64,000 nucleotides of DNA from FEN-33 sp963768775 (GCA_963768775.1 CAVYIY010000006.1:310001-374000), one strand, 5' to 3'; positions 26,808 to 35,789 are shown, counted from the stretch's first letter. Notes: generated by a model from the sequence alone, not told the origin. A program made the numbers and translations.

Positions 26808-27872
26808 TCACTCTAACCTCACCCTCGGATCAAGATAAGCGTACATGATATCCACGATGAGATTTGCAAGAACGAATATTATCGCGGTGAGCAGAACGAA
26901 CCCCATTATTGACCCCGTATCGTCACTGAGCAAAGCTGATGCAGACCAACGTCCGAGGCCAGGCCAGCCAAAGATTGTCTCTGTTAGAACCGCTCCTCCC
27001 AATAGGCCCCCGACGGACAAGCCCACCACGGTCGTTGTTGGAATGAGTGCGTTACGCCTAGCATGCTTCTTTATTACAACCTTTTCAGACAAACCTTTCG
27101 ACCGCGCAGTCTTGACATAATCCTGGTTCAGGACCTCTAGCATACTGCCTCTCATGATCCTGGTGATGACCGCAATCGTACCGAATGCTAGTGTGATGGC
27201 GGGAAGAATGATGTGCTGTAATGCATCTATGAAACGCGTCCAGTCTCCATGAATTAAAGTGTCCAAGACAAGCATTCCGGTCGGACTAGATAAGCCCGAA
27301 GATTGAATCCAATATGGAGCGTTTGCAAGATAGAGACCCTGGATGTTTCTGTCGCCAGTAATTGGAAGCCAACCTAATTTATACGCAATTATATACTGAA
27401 GGATCAATCCCAGCACGAATATGGGCAATGAAACACCCGATAGAGCCATCACCCTTGTTGCATGATCGATCGGTGTATCTCGTCGCACGGCGGATACAGT
27501 GCCCGTGCTGATGCCGAAGATAACTGCGATGATCATGGACACCAAGGCCAATTCCGCCGTTGCGGGAAAGTATGTCTCCATGGCGGTGAGAACAGGAAGA
27601 CCAGAGACCTGGGAATAACCCAAATTGCCATGAATGACCGCGTCCAACCAGTAATAGTACTGTTCATAGATTGGTGAGTTCAGGTGGAGTTGCTGCTTGA
27701 TGGCTTCGATCTGTGCGGGGGTCATCCGGGCGGTCTCGTATGCGGCGGCCGGATTGCCAGCGATCCTCGTCAAAAGGAATACAAATAATGAGACGCCTAT
27801 AAGAACGGGGATGAGAAGTAGGAGTCTCCTGGCGATGAAGGTTCTCATCTTCAAAACGAGGTCACCCAGCAT
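26808..27872 (-). CDS. Peptide ABC transporter permease (OppB/DppB type)
   Basis: This 354-residue permease is the other channel subunit. Seen are the N-terminal MRTFIARRLLLLIPVLIGVS anchor and PxxEA-like signature, the EAA loop TARSKGLSEKVVIKKHARRNALIP (about residues 247-270), and the end YAYLDPRVRLE. Six or more helices are predicted. ATG 27872 lies about 22 bases after a TATA element, so a leaderless start there is favoured; an internal ATG at 27848 would remove eight residues. The permease cluster thus has its own promoter downstream of the binding-protein gene. Confidence 0.93.
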   Translation of the reverse strand: MLGDLVLKMRTFIARRLLLLIPVLIGVSLFVFLLTRIAGNPAAAYETARMTPAQIEAIKQQLHLNSPIYEQYYYWLDAVIHGNLGYSQVSGLPVLTAMETYFPATAELALVSMIIAVIFGISTGTVSAVRRDTPIDHATRVMALSGVSLPIFVLGLILQYIIAYKLGWLPITGDRNIQGLYLANAPYWIQSSGLSSPTGMLVLDTLIHGDWTRFIDALQHIILPAITLAFGTIAVITRIMRGSMLEVLNQDYVKTARSKGLSEKVVIKKHARRNALIPTTTVVGLSVGGLLGGAVLTETIFGWPGLGRWSASALLSDDTGSIMGFVLLTAIIFVLANLIVDIMYAYLDPRVRLE

Positions 27873-27887
27873 TCGAGAACATATTGC

Positions 27888-27900
27888 TGCTATAAAGAAT
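27888..27900 (-). promoter_or_regulatory. TATA-box promoter for the permease and ATPase genes
   Basis: On the minus strand the sequence reads ATTCTTTATAGC, with TTTATA about 22 bases before the ATG of the OppB-like gene. This fits a promoter for a nearly leaderless transcript that covers the oppB-C-D-F-like genes. Confidence 0.45.
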
Positions 27901-28015
27901 TATTCCATTCGTACAGATTGAGAGAGTCTGTCCAGAAGTGGTGATTTCGAAAAAGGTATGAGTTTTAGAAATCGCCAAAAGAGTGGAAAAATAAGACTCG
28001 CGATTATAGCTGAAC

Positions 28016-28056
28016 TTAATATTGGAAAAATAGAAAAATGAAAAAGGAAAAGGTTT
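28016..28056 (-). terminator. T-rich terminator after the peptide-binding protein gene
   Basis: Immediately after the stop of the binding-protein gene (at 28068) the minus strand carries four T-runs in 35 bases (CCTTTTCCTTTTTCATTTTTCTATTTTTCC). This is the usual form of intrinsic archaeal termination. With the promoter at 27888-27900 it splits the transporter locus into two transcription units. Confidence 0.6.
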
Positions 28057-28067
28057 GCTGCTTTCAG

Positions 28068-30851
28068 TTAGTACTTTGTGTACTGACTGAAAATTAGACC
28101 CGCGAAAGCTTCGTTGTACTCGTAGCCGTGTACCCAGCTGCGCTGCACGTGGAATGTTGTTGGTTGATCCGTCCAGATGTAGTAAGCATTGTCGTACATA
28201 GCTTGCGTAATCTCGTGGTAGAGCTGTACCCTAAGGGTCGAGTTCAGCGAGGCGGCTGCAACTGATGTCCAATTCGTTATGGTCGCGTTATCAATTCCAG
28301 CAAAATACGCGTATACTCCATTTGCACTGCAGAACGGGGTGGCAAAGTCATCCGGATCCGGATAATCCATGAGCCATCCTAGAGAGAATATTGGTAGTTC
28401 CTTGTTCTCCCAATCGTTCAGATATGTCGGCCAATCCAAAGTCGCGATGGAAACGCTTATGCTTCCATTTATGAGATGGTTCGTTTTCAGCGACTCAAGG
28501 GCAGTCTTCATCATCTGGCATTGCAAGTATCTATCCTGGTTCCCTGCGTTGTAGTAGAGCACGATGCTGAACCCAGTGTCGGCATATGACTCTCCCGGTT
28601 GTGATGGGTTCATCGCGAGTTTCAGGTAGGCCGCAGTCATCGACAGATTGTAGGTTTGGTTTACACCAGTTGGGTCGTAACCAAGGAATCCTAGGGGAAT
28701 TGGCCCATTCGGTTGTATCGCTGAACCATGCAAGACGACCGTTAGATAATTCTGGTAGTCGAACGCATGGACGAACGCCTGGCGAACATTGATATCAGAG
28801 AAGAATGTGGCTGGTATGTTGCCGATGTCCAACCCTTGCGATATGTTCTCGGTCATTCCGATGAAGTCGATATCCGCGGTAGTCTGCCCCTGGACGATGG
28901 TTACACCCGGCTGCCCGATAACATCTGCCATATTCTGGCGGGGTATGTAGACAGAATCGGCCTGGCCAGTTAGGAGCATCTCTTCCCTCGATCCAACGTT
29001 CTGCACCTTCTGGATAACAACGAATTGCATAGATGGCTTCTGTCCCCAGTACCCATCCCACCTTTGCAGTAGGATGTATTGATTCGGGGCCCAGGTCTTG
29101 AGCGCGAATGGTCCTGTACCCATGACATTACGGTCGATGTAACCATTCCCACCACCCTGAACATATTGCTGGTCACCAGTATGCTCTTGTACCCACGCCT
29201 TCTCTGTGATAGATGAACCCTGGAACGCCATGATGTCGAGCCATGCTGGACAGGGCGAGACAAGGTGGAACGTAACGGTTGTATCAGTGCTTGTAATGGC
29301 GTTATTGATGTAGTTGAGCATAGTCTGGTTTTGAGTATAATCAATACCAACCTTCCACTTGGCGGCGCTCGGAATCAAGAATTGCGTGTACATCCAATTC
29401 GGCCCTTCAGGAGAATTCATGAGAAGCATCCTTTCGAACGAGTAAACAACATCATTCGCAGTCATGACGTTCCCGTCTTGGAACTCCACACCCTGCCTGA
29501 TGTTGAAGGTGTAGTTCATGCCGTCCGCGGAGATGCCACCGTTCGCCTGACTAGGTACCTGTGTGGCTAGAACCGGCACTAGGTCCGTTGTGCTGCTGCC
29601 GTTGTAGAACACAAGCGTCTGATAGCAGTTCTGGAGTACCTCTCCGCCGGATGTTTCATAATCCCAGGCCGGATCAAGAGTCTGTGGCTCACCGATGGTG
29701 GCTTCTGTGAAGGTCGTTGGATTCTTGACGTTTCCGATTGAAGTAGCTGGTGGTAAAACCACAATTGTGATGTAATATGTGGATGTCACAGTGTGATTGG
29801 TTGTTACATCGGCTACTGTCACCTTATAATCGCTGGTAACATTCAGCCAAGCAACGTAAACATTTCCATCTCCTGTGTAAGTATGGTTTTGTAATCCAGC
29901 GACGGCTAGTGTTCCGCTCACATCTGCGCTTCCATCACCGAAATGCCAGAGAACAGAGCTGATGAGGGACGGATCACCCGCGGGGGTGCTCACATTGTAC
30001 CCAAGAGACCCATTTCCAGTGAAAGTGACAGCCGTGCCATTTTCAATGGTTTGCGCGCTCACCGTCGTAATCGGGGTTGGAGGAGTAACGTCCGTTGTGG
30101 TCGATGGAACTGGTCCTACCACGACTTGTACTACAGATGGGTTAGCGAAATCTGTTATTGACTTCTTTTTACTCAAATTCCCATTTACATCGAATACCAC
30201 TTTTACAGTAATCTGGTACATGCCTGGTTCAGCAGTGTAAGTATGTGTGGTTGTATTAGTTGTAGTATTCCCTTTCTGTCCGTCCCCGAAGTTCCATAAA
30301 TACCATAGAACGGTATCGTTGGAGGGATCTGGATTTGCGATTGACGACGCGCTGAAACTAACCTCAGTAGTATCATTTACTAATGTGATCCAGTTCGTCG
30401 TTTCCGCAGGAACAATTGGCACCAAAACTTGCACCGACGATGGCGTGGCCCAGCTTGTCGCGGACATACCGTTACTATCGACAACGGTCACGACTGGCTG
30501 ATATAGACCGGGCTTACCAGAATAAGTATGCGTAACTGTAGATGTTGTTGTGTTCAATATTGGGCTACCATCGCCGAAGTTCCACAGATAGTATTGGATG
30601 GTTGCTCCATTCTGCCCCTGGCTTGCTGATGCGTTGAACATGACCGAAGTGGTATCGTTCGCCACTGCGGGTGAGGCAATCAAGCTTGCCGTTGGGGCCA
30701 CATTTGTTGTTTTCCCTCCCATGAGTAGTAGAGCCCCGCCGATTGCGGCAATGATCAAGATTACAACCACCACTATTGCAATGGTCCTTGTCATGCCCTT
30801 TTTTTGAGGGGCCTTTTCCTCGGGAAGGGCCTTATTTCCTTGGCCTTCCAT
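28068..30851 (-). CDS. Peptide ABC transporter binding protein with three PKD domains
   Basis: The 927-residue protein begins with a charged stretch and one membrane helix (RTIAIVVVVILIIAAIGGALLL, residues about 22-43), which anchors it to the outside face. Three PKD repeats follow, each with its WNFGDG or WHFGDG core and the HTY strand (around residues 91, 190 and 305), linked by Thr/Asn-rich spacers with N-glycosylation sites. From about residue 380 the solute-binding family 5 domain starts (TFTEATIGEPQTLDPAWDYET) and runs to the C-terminus; it should bind peptides. PKD domains usually extend extracellular proteins or bind matrix; their presence before an SBP domain is unusual. Shine-Dalgarno AAGGAGGAAA precedes the ATG. 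Confidence 0.92.
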   Translation of the reverse strand: MEGQGNKALPEEKAPQKKGMTRTIAIVVVVILIIAAIGGALLLMGGKTTNVAPTASLIASPAVANDTTSVMFNASASQGQNGATIQYYLWNFGDGSPILNTTTSTVTHTYSGKPGLYQPVVTVVDSNGMSATSWATPSSVQVLVPIVPAETTNWITLVNDTTEVSFSASSIANPDPSNDTVLWYLWNFGDGQKGNTTTNTTTHTYTAEPGMYQITVKVVFDVNGNLSKKKSITDFANPSVVQVVVGPVPSTTTDVTPPTPITTVSAQTIENGTAVTFTGNGSLGYNVSTPAGDPSLISSVLWHFGDGSADVSGTLAVAGLQNHTYTGDGNVYVAWLNVTSDYKVTVADVTTNHTVTSTYYITIVVLPPATSIGNVKNPTTFTEATIGEPQTLDPAWDYETSGGEVLQNCYQTLVFYNGSSTTDLVPVLATQVPSQANGGISADGMNYTFNIRQGVEFQDGNVMTANDVVYSFERMLLMNSPEGPNWMYTQFLIPSAAKWKVGIDYTQNQTMLNYINNAITSTDTTVTFHLVSPCPAWLDIMAFQGSSITEKAWVQEHTGDQQYVQGGGNGYIDRNVMGTGPFALKTWAPNQYILLQRWDGYWGQKPSMQFVVIQKVQNVGSREEMLLTGQADSVYIPRQNMADVIGQPGVTIVQGQTTADIDFIGMTENISQGLDIGNIPATFFSDINVRQAFVHAFDYQNYLTVVLHGSAIQPNGPIPLGFLGYDPTGVNQTYNLSMTAAYLKLAMNPSQPGESYADTGFSIVLYYNAGNQDRYLQCQMMKTALESLKTNHLINGSISVSIATLDWPTYLNDWENKELPIFSLGWLMDYPDPDDFATPFCSANGVYAYFAGIDNATITNWTSVAAASLNSTLRVQLYHEITQAMYDNAYYIWTDQPTTFHVQRSWVHGYEYNEAFAGLIFSQYTKY

Positions 30852-30901
30852 TTGCTTTCCTCCTTAATCCTTGCGTAATGCAGGGAAACTGGAAGTTGAT
30901 A

Positions 30902-30924
30902 CTCATGGTTGCTATAAATAATTT
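30902..30924 (-). promoter_or_regulatory. TATA-box promoter of the peptide-binding protein gene
   Basis: The minus strand reads AATTATTTATAGCAACC, a good TATA box about 60 bases before the ATG at 30851. Its transcript would have a leader of about 35 bases carrying the strong AAGGAGGAAA site. Confidence 0.45.
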
Positions 30925-31122
30925 GTCTGATGCCAGATATCAATCCATATTGACAAATGAACATGCCACTATATTTTTTATGACATTGCGAATTAATATT
31001 AAGAACTACGAATTTCGAAATGGGTTTGATAAGTGACTCGATATCCTGTAGCATGCAGCTCTTCTTGATCAATGTATTGAACATTAGCCGCCAACTAAAT
31101 CAGGAAAGAGTCTAGAACCTGA

Positions 31123-31800
31123 TTATTCAGGGGTGGAAGGAATCCAGAGAATGACATCTCCAGGATTCAGATGGAAGATCAATCGCTTTGCCCAAAACAA
31201 TTTCCTTTTCTTGACATCGATATCTCTGCGAAATTTTGGCACGGGATTTTCGAAATCAAAACCGAGCAATCTGATCCTAGTTGCACCGAAGTGCCTCGCC
31301 AGCGACACCGCCCTATCGCCATCGGTGAAGCCCCCATAATTCCGTACTATGCCCACTTCGCAACCCTGAGTTGTCCCGGCAATCAATCCATTGAAGTGAG
31401 GAACATTTTCCTTCAATTCGGGAATGTTATCGCCATGCGCGTGCACAGCGACCACCGCGCCTTCTTCATTCGCCATGATCTGCTCGCTCACGTTGCCATC
31501 GAGATCGGTGACAATCAGGTCGGGCAACGACCCCCTATCAAGCAGGATCGAAGTGGCGTTGTCCGCGGCGATCAAGGTCCCTTCGGCGCCATATTCATCG
31601 AGCTGCGCCTGCAGGTTCGAGGCTCCGCCACAAACGGTGACCTCCTTGCCGATGCAGCTCCGGAGGCATGCCTCATCGCAGATGCGTTTGTTGGCGAGGA
31701 GCGCATTCAGGATCTTCGCCGCCCTTGCATCCTCCTGTCTTGAATAGCCGAAGTCCTCGATTATCTCCCGATAGAGCGGCTCCCAGTCTTCCCAAAGCAA
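31123..31800 (-). CDS. mptE: 6-hydroxymethyl-7,8-dihydropterin pyrophosphokinase (MptE type)
   Basis: The roughly 225-residue protein belongs to the DUF115/MptE family, archaeal enzymes that transfer pyrophosphate from ATP to 6-hydroxymethyl-dihydropterin in tetrahydromethanopterin or folate-like synthesis. Diagnostic are CGGASNLQAQL, PDLIVTDLDGN (the VTDLDG motif, metal-binding), VAVHAHGDNIPEL, FTDGDRAVSLARHFGA and LLGFDFE. The start is inferred as TTG 31798-31800, because GGTGG lies before it and the preceding gene stops at 31809-31811; upstream the frame continues but is unrelated to the family. The gene is read directly after the DUF373 gene. Confidence 0.85.
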   Translation of the reverse strand: MLWEDWEPLYREIIEDFGYSRQEDARAAKILNALLANKRICDEACLRSCIGKEVTVCGGASNLQAQLDEYGAEGTLIAADNATSILLDRGSLPDLIVTDLDGNVSEQIMANEEGAVVAVHAHGDNIPELKENVPHFNGLIAGTTQGCEVGIVRNYGGFTDGDRAVSLARHFGATRIRLLGFDFENPVPKFRRDIDVKKRKLFWAKRLIFHLNPGDVILWIPSTPE

Positions 31801-31808
31801 ATTACCAC

Positions 31809-32960
31809 CTAGTTCGACGGTTCGACCGTTTTCTCCGCCTCTGCTTGGCCAGCCCTCATCTGATCTTGGTTGCGCAATGCGGTGTTCAGCAATCCGCCGA
31901 ACAGTGCCAGCATGAACCCGGTCAATATCTCCAGGAAGACGAAGAGGTCGTTGAATGTCCGATATCCTAGGAAGTACATGGTCGCGTCCAATGCCCCTTG
32001 CAGGATGAATGCGATCGCGAATACCGAGAGTGTGACCACCAGGTAGCTGTAATGGATCTTGCTGGTCGATAGCCAGAGATTGAAGAACTTGCCAGTGGAC
32101 CAGGATAGGCCTGCGAAGGTCCAGAGCCATATCGTCCCGCTGGCGAAGAGGATCGCCTGCAGCACGTAGTCGTTGTTGACGACATGCGATGCGGCATCGA
32201 AGCCGTAGGACACTCCTGCGATCAGGAATATCATGGTCAGCGCGGCGAACGGTATCATCCAGCTTCCGGAGCGGACCGCCCGTGCCAATCCCAAGGCCGA
32301 GTTCTCGACCTTCTCGCCAACCTTGTACGCGTAGAATATCAGGTACAGGCCAAGCACGACCGATATGATGCCGACCCCCATTTCCGATATGAGCCCGGGC
32401 GTTGGCGTGCCACTGTATTCTATCAGTTTTGGCACTACCGCGAAGATGCCCAATACCAGGAGGACGAGCCCGATCGGGGGCAGGACCCGCTTGCGCACCT
32501 TATCGTCCTGGAGCATCTTCATCAGGATGTAATAGGTGCCTTCCACTGTGGGCGCCTGCTTTACGAAGACCCGACGAACCGAATCGACCTTGACCCTGGA
32601 GGCCACCATGGGAAAGATGTACTCGTCCTCCGCGCCATCGCTGACCAGGACTACCCTTTCCGGCTTGATGACCTCAAGCACGTTCTCCAATTGCGTAGCG
32701 AGGACCAGGTCCGATTCGTAGCCTACCTTCGCGTCTCCGCAGATGGTCGCGATCTCCGCCTCGATGCCCTTCTTCAGCATCTCCTCGTAGATGCTTATCG
32801 CGGCGAGGGTGGTGTTGATGTCTGAGTCCTCGGGATCCTTGAGGCCCAATGCGAGGGCGGCATCGATGTTCTCCTGGCGCCCGATGAAGGGACTGTTCAG
32901 TCCGGTCTTGACGCCGAAATCGTCGTCCCTGTCCACGCTGAGAACCAGTACCTTCATCAT
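31809..32960 (-). CDS. DUF373 family integral membrane protein
   Basis: The 383-residue product has two parts. The N-terminal 160 residues are a soluble domain (MKVLVLSVDRDDDFGVKTG at the start, EAEIATICGDAKVGYESD, ERVVLVSDGAEDEYIFP), the hallmark of DUF373. About six to seven hydrophobic helices follow (around residues 160-355), ending in a charged tail. The D-rich N-terminus might bind metal or nucleotide. The family is confined to archaea and has no proven function. The ATG at 32960 has an alternative at 32957. It is just upstream of mptE with overlapping spacing. Confidence 0.92.
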   Translation of the reverse strand: MMKVLVLSVDRDDDFGVKTGLNSPFIGRQENIDAALALGLKDPEDSDINTTLAAISIYEEMLKKGIEAEIATICGDAKVGYESDLVLATQLENVLEVIKPERVVLVSDGAEDEYIFPMVASRVKVDSVRRVFVKQAPTVEGTYYILMKMLQDDKVRKRVLPPIGLVLLVLGIFAVVPKLIEYSGTPTPGLISEMGVGIISVVLGLYLIFYAYKVGEKVENSALGLARAVRSGSWMIPFAALTMIFLIAGVSYGFDAASHVVNNDYVLQAILFASGTIWLWTFAGLSWSTGKFFNLWLSTSKIHYSYLVVTLSVFAIAFILQGALDATMYFLGYRTFNDLFVFLEILTGFMLALFGGLLNTALRNQDQMRAGQAEAEKTVEPSN

Positions 32961-33119
32961 CTCTCACTATCCAGATTTATTCTATTAGTAGTTTTTGCAA
33001 TAATGGCTGGGGAAGACAGAATCAACATCTTTGGCGATTCCCCCGAGGATTCATGGTTAGTCGTTTTTAGGTTCGCTTCCCAATGCTCTGTCGTAATCCG
33101 AAAACGAATCTGGAGCAAA

Positions 33120-33132
33120 AAGGATTATAACG
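33120..33132 (+). promoter_or_regulatory. TATA-box promoter of the 33.2-kb zinc-ribbon gene
   Basis: GGATTATAACGAAG has a TATA-like ATTATAA centred at 33127, about 32 bases before ATG 33159. The distance predicts a very short leader and supports ATG 33159 over the earlier start at 33003 in the same frame. Confidence 0.45.
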
Positions 33133-33158
33133 AAGTATGCGACTTAACGAGTGGTCAA

Positions 33159-34004
33159 ATGGAGAGGAAGTCAGGATTCAAAGAATGTCCTAGATGCGGA
33201 CTCAGAAACAAACCATCTGCGGTCCAATGCGACTTCTGCGGCTGGGAATTCCAAGACGTCTCTGACGAGTGGATCTCGCATGTCCAGGTATTGGAGAAGC
33301 TGAACAAACAGACCGAATCGATCCTTCTGGACGACGAGGTCTCCAAGCGGATTGAGTCCACCATCGTACGATCGAGCAGGGAGCTGAAGCCCGCTCCGCC
33401 CTCACCACCTCTGCAGATCCCCCACGCTGAGGAAGACAGGCCGGTGGAAAGAGAGCTCAAGGCGAAAGGCAAGGACTGGGCAGCTTCCCGCATGCAGACC
33501 CCCTCGATGCCTTCGCCCGAGGCGAAGGAGGTCAAGGCTTTCGTCGATACCATGATCGGCGAGCCGACCAAGGTAGACGATTCTGCAGAGATCGAGATAT
33601 CCGATTCCAGCGCCTTAGGGGTGGCCATGGCGCCAATGAGCCCGGTAAACGAGCTCGGCAGACCCCCGGCACCGGCGACGTTTGGGACGAAAACCCCCCT
33701 GATATCCTATGGCCTGATCGCCTCCGGCGTCAGCATTTATCTAGTCACATTGATAATATTTGCGCTCTCTATCGTTCCATTGCTGCTTGGCTGGAGCTTG
33801 GCGATCATTGGGGCGATGCTGATCACATTCGGCGTTTCGTACGCGTATGATCGCAGCGCCTTCGGGAGGAGGCGGGCCGCTTCCGCAGGCGAGAACGTCC
33901 CGATCGAGAAGGAGAAGCTTGTCCTCATCTGCCCAACCTGCAACGAGGAGGTCGGGGCCAATGATCGCAACTGCCCCGCTTGCGGTGCGAGATTCGCCAA
34001 ATGA
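33159..34004 (+). CDS. Zinc-ribbon membrane protein (two terminal ribbons, central linker, TM pair)
   Basis: From ATG 33159 the protein is 281 residues. An N-terminal ribbon CPRCGLRNKPSAVQCDFCGWEF (residues about 9-30) is followed by a long charged, Pro-rich linker (around 30-180) with coiled-coil potential. Then come two hydrophobic helices (about residues 182-232) and a final ribbon CPTCNEEVGANDRNCPACG (about residues 260-278). The earlier start at 33003 would add 52 residues that look unlike the rest and read through the promoter region. The layout matches other archaeal ribbon-plus-TM proteins in the window. Function unknown. Confidence 0.75.
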   Translation: MERKSGFKECPRCGLRNKPSAVQCDFCGWEFQDVSDEWISHVQVLEKLNKQTESILLDDEVSKRIESTIVRSSRELKPAPPSPPLQIPHAEEDRPVERELKAKGKDWAASRMQTPSMPSPEAKEVKAFVDTMIGEPTKVDDSAEIEISDSSALGVAMAPMSPVNELGRPPAPATFGTKTPLISYGLIASGVSIYLVTLIIFALSIVPLLLGWSLAIIGAMLITFGVSYAYDRSAFGRRRAASAGENVPIEKEKLVLICPTCNEEVGANDRNCPACGARFAK

Positions 34005-34023
34005 AAGGAAGGCGGGTGTGAAA

Positions 34024-34659
34024 ATGAAAATTGTCTGGCATGGTCATTCCTGTTTTGAGATCGCGGACAAGTTGACCGTGGCTGTCGACCCGCATGATGG
34101 GAAGTCGCTCGGGCTGCGCACCCCCGTCATCAAGGCCGACGTCGTCCTCATCAGCCACGATCACTTCGACCACAACGCCGCGAGGATAGTCAAGGGCGAC
34201 TTCGCCATCGTTCGCGAACCCGGCGAAAGGACGGTCAAGGGGATCAAGATATCGGGCTTGGAGGCGCATCATGACGAGGTAAAGGGGAGCAAGCGCGGCC
34301 GGGTAGTAATCTTCTCCTTCACTCTTGACGGCATCCGCTTCTGCCACTGCGGGGACCTGGGCGAGATGTTGGACCAATCACGGATAGACGCTCTCGGTCC
34401 GGTGGACGTCCTCTTCGTTCCGGTTGGCGGGGTGTTCACGATAGACGGTCCGCAGGCTCTCCAGCTGATCGGAGCGATAAGGCCGAAGATAGCGATTCCG
34501 ATGCATTTCCGCGTAGGCGGCCTTTCCCTGTCGATCCAGACCATCGACCGGTTCTTGGAGGGCATCCCCAAGGCCAAGCTCCGCCACGTAGGCAATTCGG
34601 CCGAGTTCGAAAAGGACGACCTGCCGGAAAGCACGGAGTACTGGGTCTTTTCTCCTTAA
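34024..34659 (+). CDS. Metal-dependent hydrolase, UPF0173 (beta-lactamase fold)
   Basis: The 211-residue protein is a metallo-beta-lactamase-fold hydrolase of the UPF0173 group. Seen are MKIVWHGHSCFEI, the zinc motif SHDHFDHN (about residues 43-50), a second ligand region EAHHDEVKGSKRG, CHCGDLGE, and the final H in IPMHFR. The family is widespread and the substrate is unknown, though RNA- or phosphodiester-like compounds have been discussed. ATG 34024 has GGAAGGCGGGTGTG before it. It follows the zinc-ribbon gene by 19 bases and may be cotranscribed. Confidence 0.9.
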   Translation: MKIVWHGHSCFEIADKLTVAVDPHDGKSLGLRTPVIKADVVLISHDHFDHNAARIVKGDFAIVREPGERTVKGIKISGLEAHHDEVKGSKRGRVVIFSFTLDGIRFCHCGDLGEMLDQSRIDALGPVDVLFVPVGGVFTIDGPQALQLIGAIRPKIAIPMHFRVGGLSLSIQTIDRFLEGIPKAKLRHVGNSAEFEKDDLPESTEYWVFSP

Positions 34660-34686
34660 GAAAAATGGAATGGAATTTTCAATCCG

Positions 34687-35346
34687 TCAGATCAGGTCGA
34701 GCGCGTCCTCGACCCGGCCGAGCTCGATGGGCGTGCTCTTGTACCCGACGACCGCTCCCTTGCTGTTGGCGAGCATGCAGGCGCCTACCATTGGCGCGCC
34801 ATAGTTCAGCGTACCGATGGCCGCTGGCACCTTCAGTGTGCGCCTGATCAGCTCCATCTCTTCGGGACGGGTGGCGGGATGGCACAGCACGCCCTTATTG
34901 GTGGCCACGCAGACGCTTCCCACGGTGCTGTGCTCCGCGATGGCCGATTGGACCACTTGCACTCGTAGCGTTTCTTCGATCGCCCTCACCGTCTTCTTGC
35001 CCAGTTCGGGGTTGGCGATCGCCCCGTTGTCATTGACCAGGATATTGTTCCCCGAGGCGTTCACCTTATCCTGGATTCTGTACACCGGCAGATACTCCGA
35101 CAAATGCTCCACCTCAGTGTCAGTGGTCATATTGGAGACCACCGCTCCGAACGAGTTCATCGACAGCAGCGAGCCGATCAGGTTCGTGCTTGCGATGTTG
35201 CCTCTCACGATCTGAACGCCCAAGGCCAGCTTGACGTCGTTCACCAGATTCTCAGAAGCGTCGCGCGGGACGATGGCCAGGTCCTCGTTGACCGCGCAAT
35301 AGACGCCAACGTAAGGATTGCCGTTGTAGTGAGATAGCCGCATCAT
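34687..35346 (-). CDS. eif6: Translation initiation factor 6 (aIF6)
   Basis: This 219-residue factor binds the large ribosomal subunit and blocks premature joining with the small one. The pseudo-fivefold pattern is visible in the repeated N-x-x-G segments: YNGNPYVGVYCAVNEDLA, ASTNLIGSLLSMNSFGAVVS, NDNGAIANPELG, STVGSVCVATNKGVLCHP and APMVGACMLANSKGAVVG. The length is typical. The start is ATG 35346 or ATG 35343. It is the last gene of the ribosomal cluster S19e-PDCD5-L39e-L31e-eIF6, 12 bases after L31e, a very conserved arrangement in archaea. Confidence 0.96.
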   Translation of the reverse strand: MMRLSHYNGNPYVGVYCAVNEDLAIVPRDASENLVNDVKLALGVQIVRGNIASTNLIGSLLSMNSFGAVVSNMTTDTEVEHLSEYLPVYRIQDKVNASGNNILVNDNGAIANPELGKKTVRAIEETLRVQVVQSAIAEHSTVGSVCVATNKGVLCHPATRPEEMELIRRTLKVPAAIGTLNYGAPMVGACMLANSKGAVVGYKSTPIELGRVEDALDLI

Positions 35347-35358
35347 GTCAGGCTGCGC

Positions 35359-35622
35359 TCACTCTTGCGGCAGGGATACTTCGACCAACCCGTCCTCGAA
35401 CTTGATCGCCTTGATGCGTATCCTGGGAACGGGCTTCTTGATGCCGCGCTCCCAGATCTTCTGATTGAGTTCCTGGTCGATCCAAACATCCTCTGGCTTG
35501 GACTTCATGTGCTTCGCCACATGGTCCCTGATCTCCTTGATCGCCTTCGACGCCTTCTTGCTGCGAGGGGAGGCCTTGGTGGTAAGCAATGGTATTGTCA
35601 TCATCTTCTCTTCATCAGCCAT
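35359..35622 (-). CDS. rpl31e: Large ribosomal subunit protein eL31
   Basis: This 87-residue, basic protein matches L31e: RSKKASKAIKEIRDHVAKHMK, then VWIDQELNQKIWERGIKKPVPRIRIKAIKFEDGLVEVSL. It binds 23S rRNA near the exit tunnel in archaea and eukaryotes. The start ATG (35620-35622) lies only six bases after the L39e stop; GGAGTGAG within the L39e end serves as its ribosome-binding site. The family and place are unambiguous. Confidence 0.96.
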   Translation of the reverse strand: MADEEKMMTIPLLTTKASPRSKKASKAIKEIRDHVAKHMKSKPEDVWIDQELNQKIWERGIKKPVPRIRIKAIKFEDGLVEVSLPQE

Positions 35623-35628
35623 TTGTGC

Positions 35629-35784
35629 TCACTCCTTCAACTTGTTGTGTCTCCAGCTTCGCCTCTTCGGATGGCGGAGGAAGGTGCGGTTCGTTCGCAT
35701 CATGACCCAAGCGGGAACCCTTCGGTTCTGCTTGACGTGCTTTAGTAATCGTGTCTTCATTGCGGTGGGCTTGTTCCTTGTCAT
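35629..35784 (-). CDS. rpl39e: Large ribosomal subunit protein eL39
   Basis: This 51-residue protein, too short for many gene callers, reads on the minus strand from ATG 35782-35784 to TGA 35629-35631. It has the standard L39e pattern: MTRNKPTAMKTRLLKHVKQN, RRVPAWVMMRTNRT and RHPKRRSWRHNKLK. It is extremely basic and lies in the exit tunnel of the large subunit. It sits between PDCD5 and L31e as in most archaea, with 5 bases separating it from the PDCD5 stop. Confidence 0.95.
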   Translation of the reverse strand: MTRNKPTAMKTRLLKHVKQNRRVPAWVMMRTNRTFLRHPKRRSWRHNKLKE

Positions 35785-35789
35785 TGGAA

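Noticed and set aside
31801..32130. Upstream extension of mptE to 32130
   Set aside because: It would overlap the DUF373 gene in another frame and lacks family similarity; TTG at 31800 fits the family start.
33003..33158. Earlier start of the zinc-ribbon gene at 33003
   Set aside because: It reads through the TATA box at 33124-33130, and the residues are unlike the rest.
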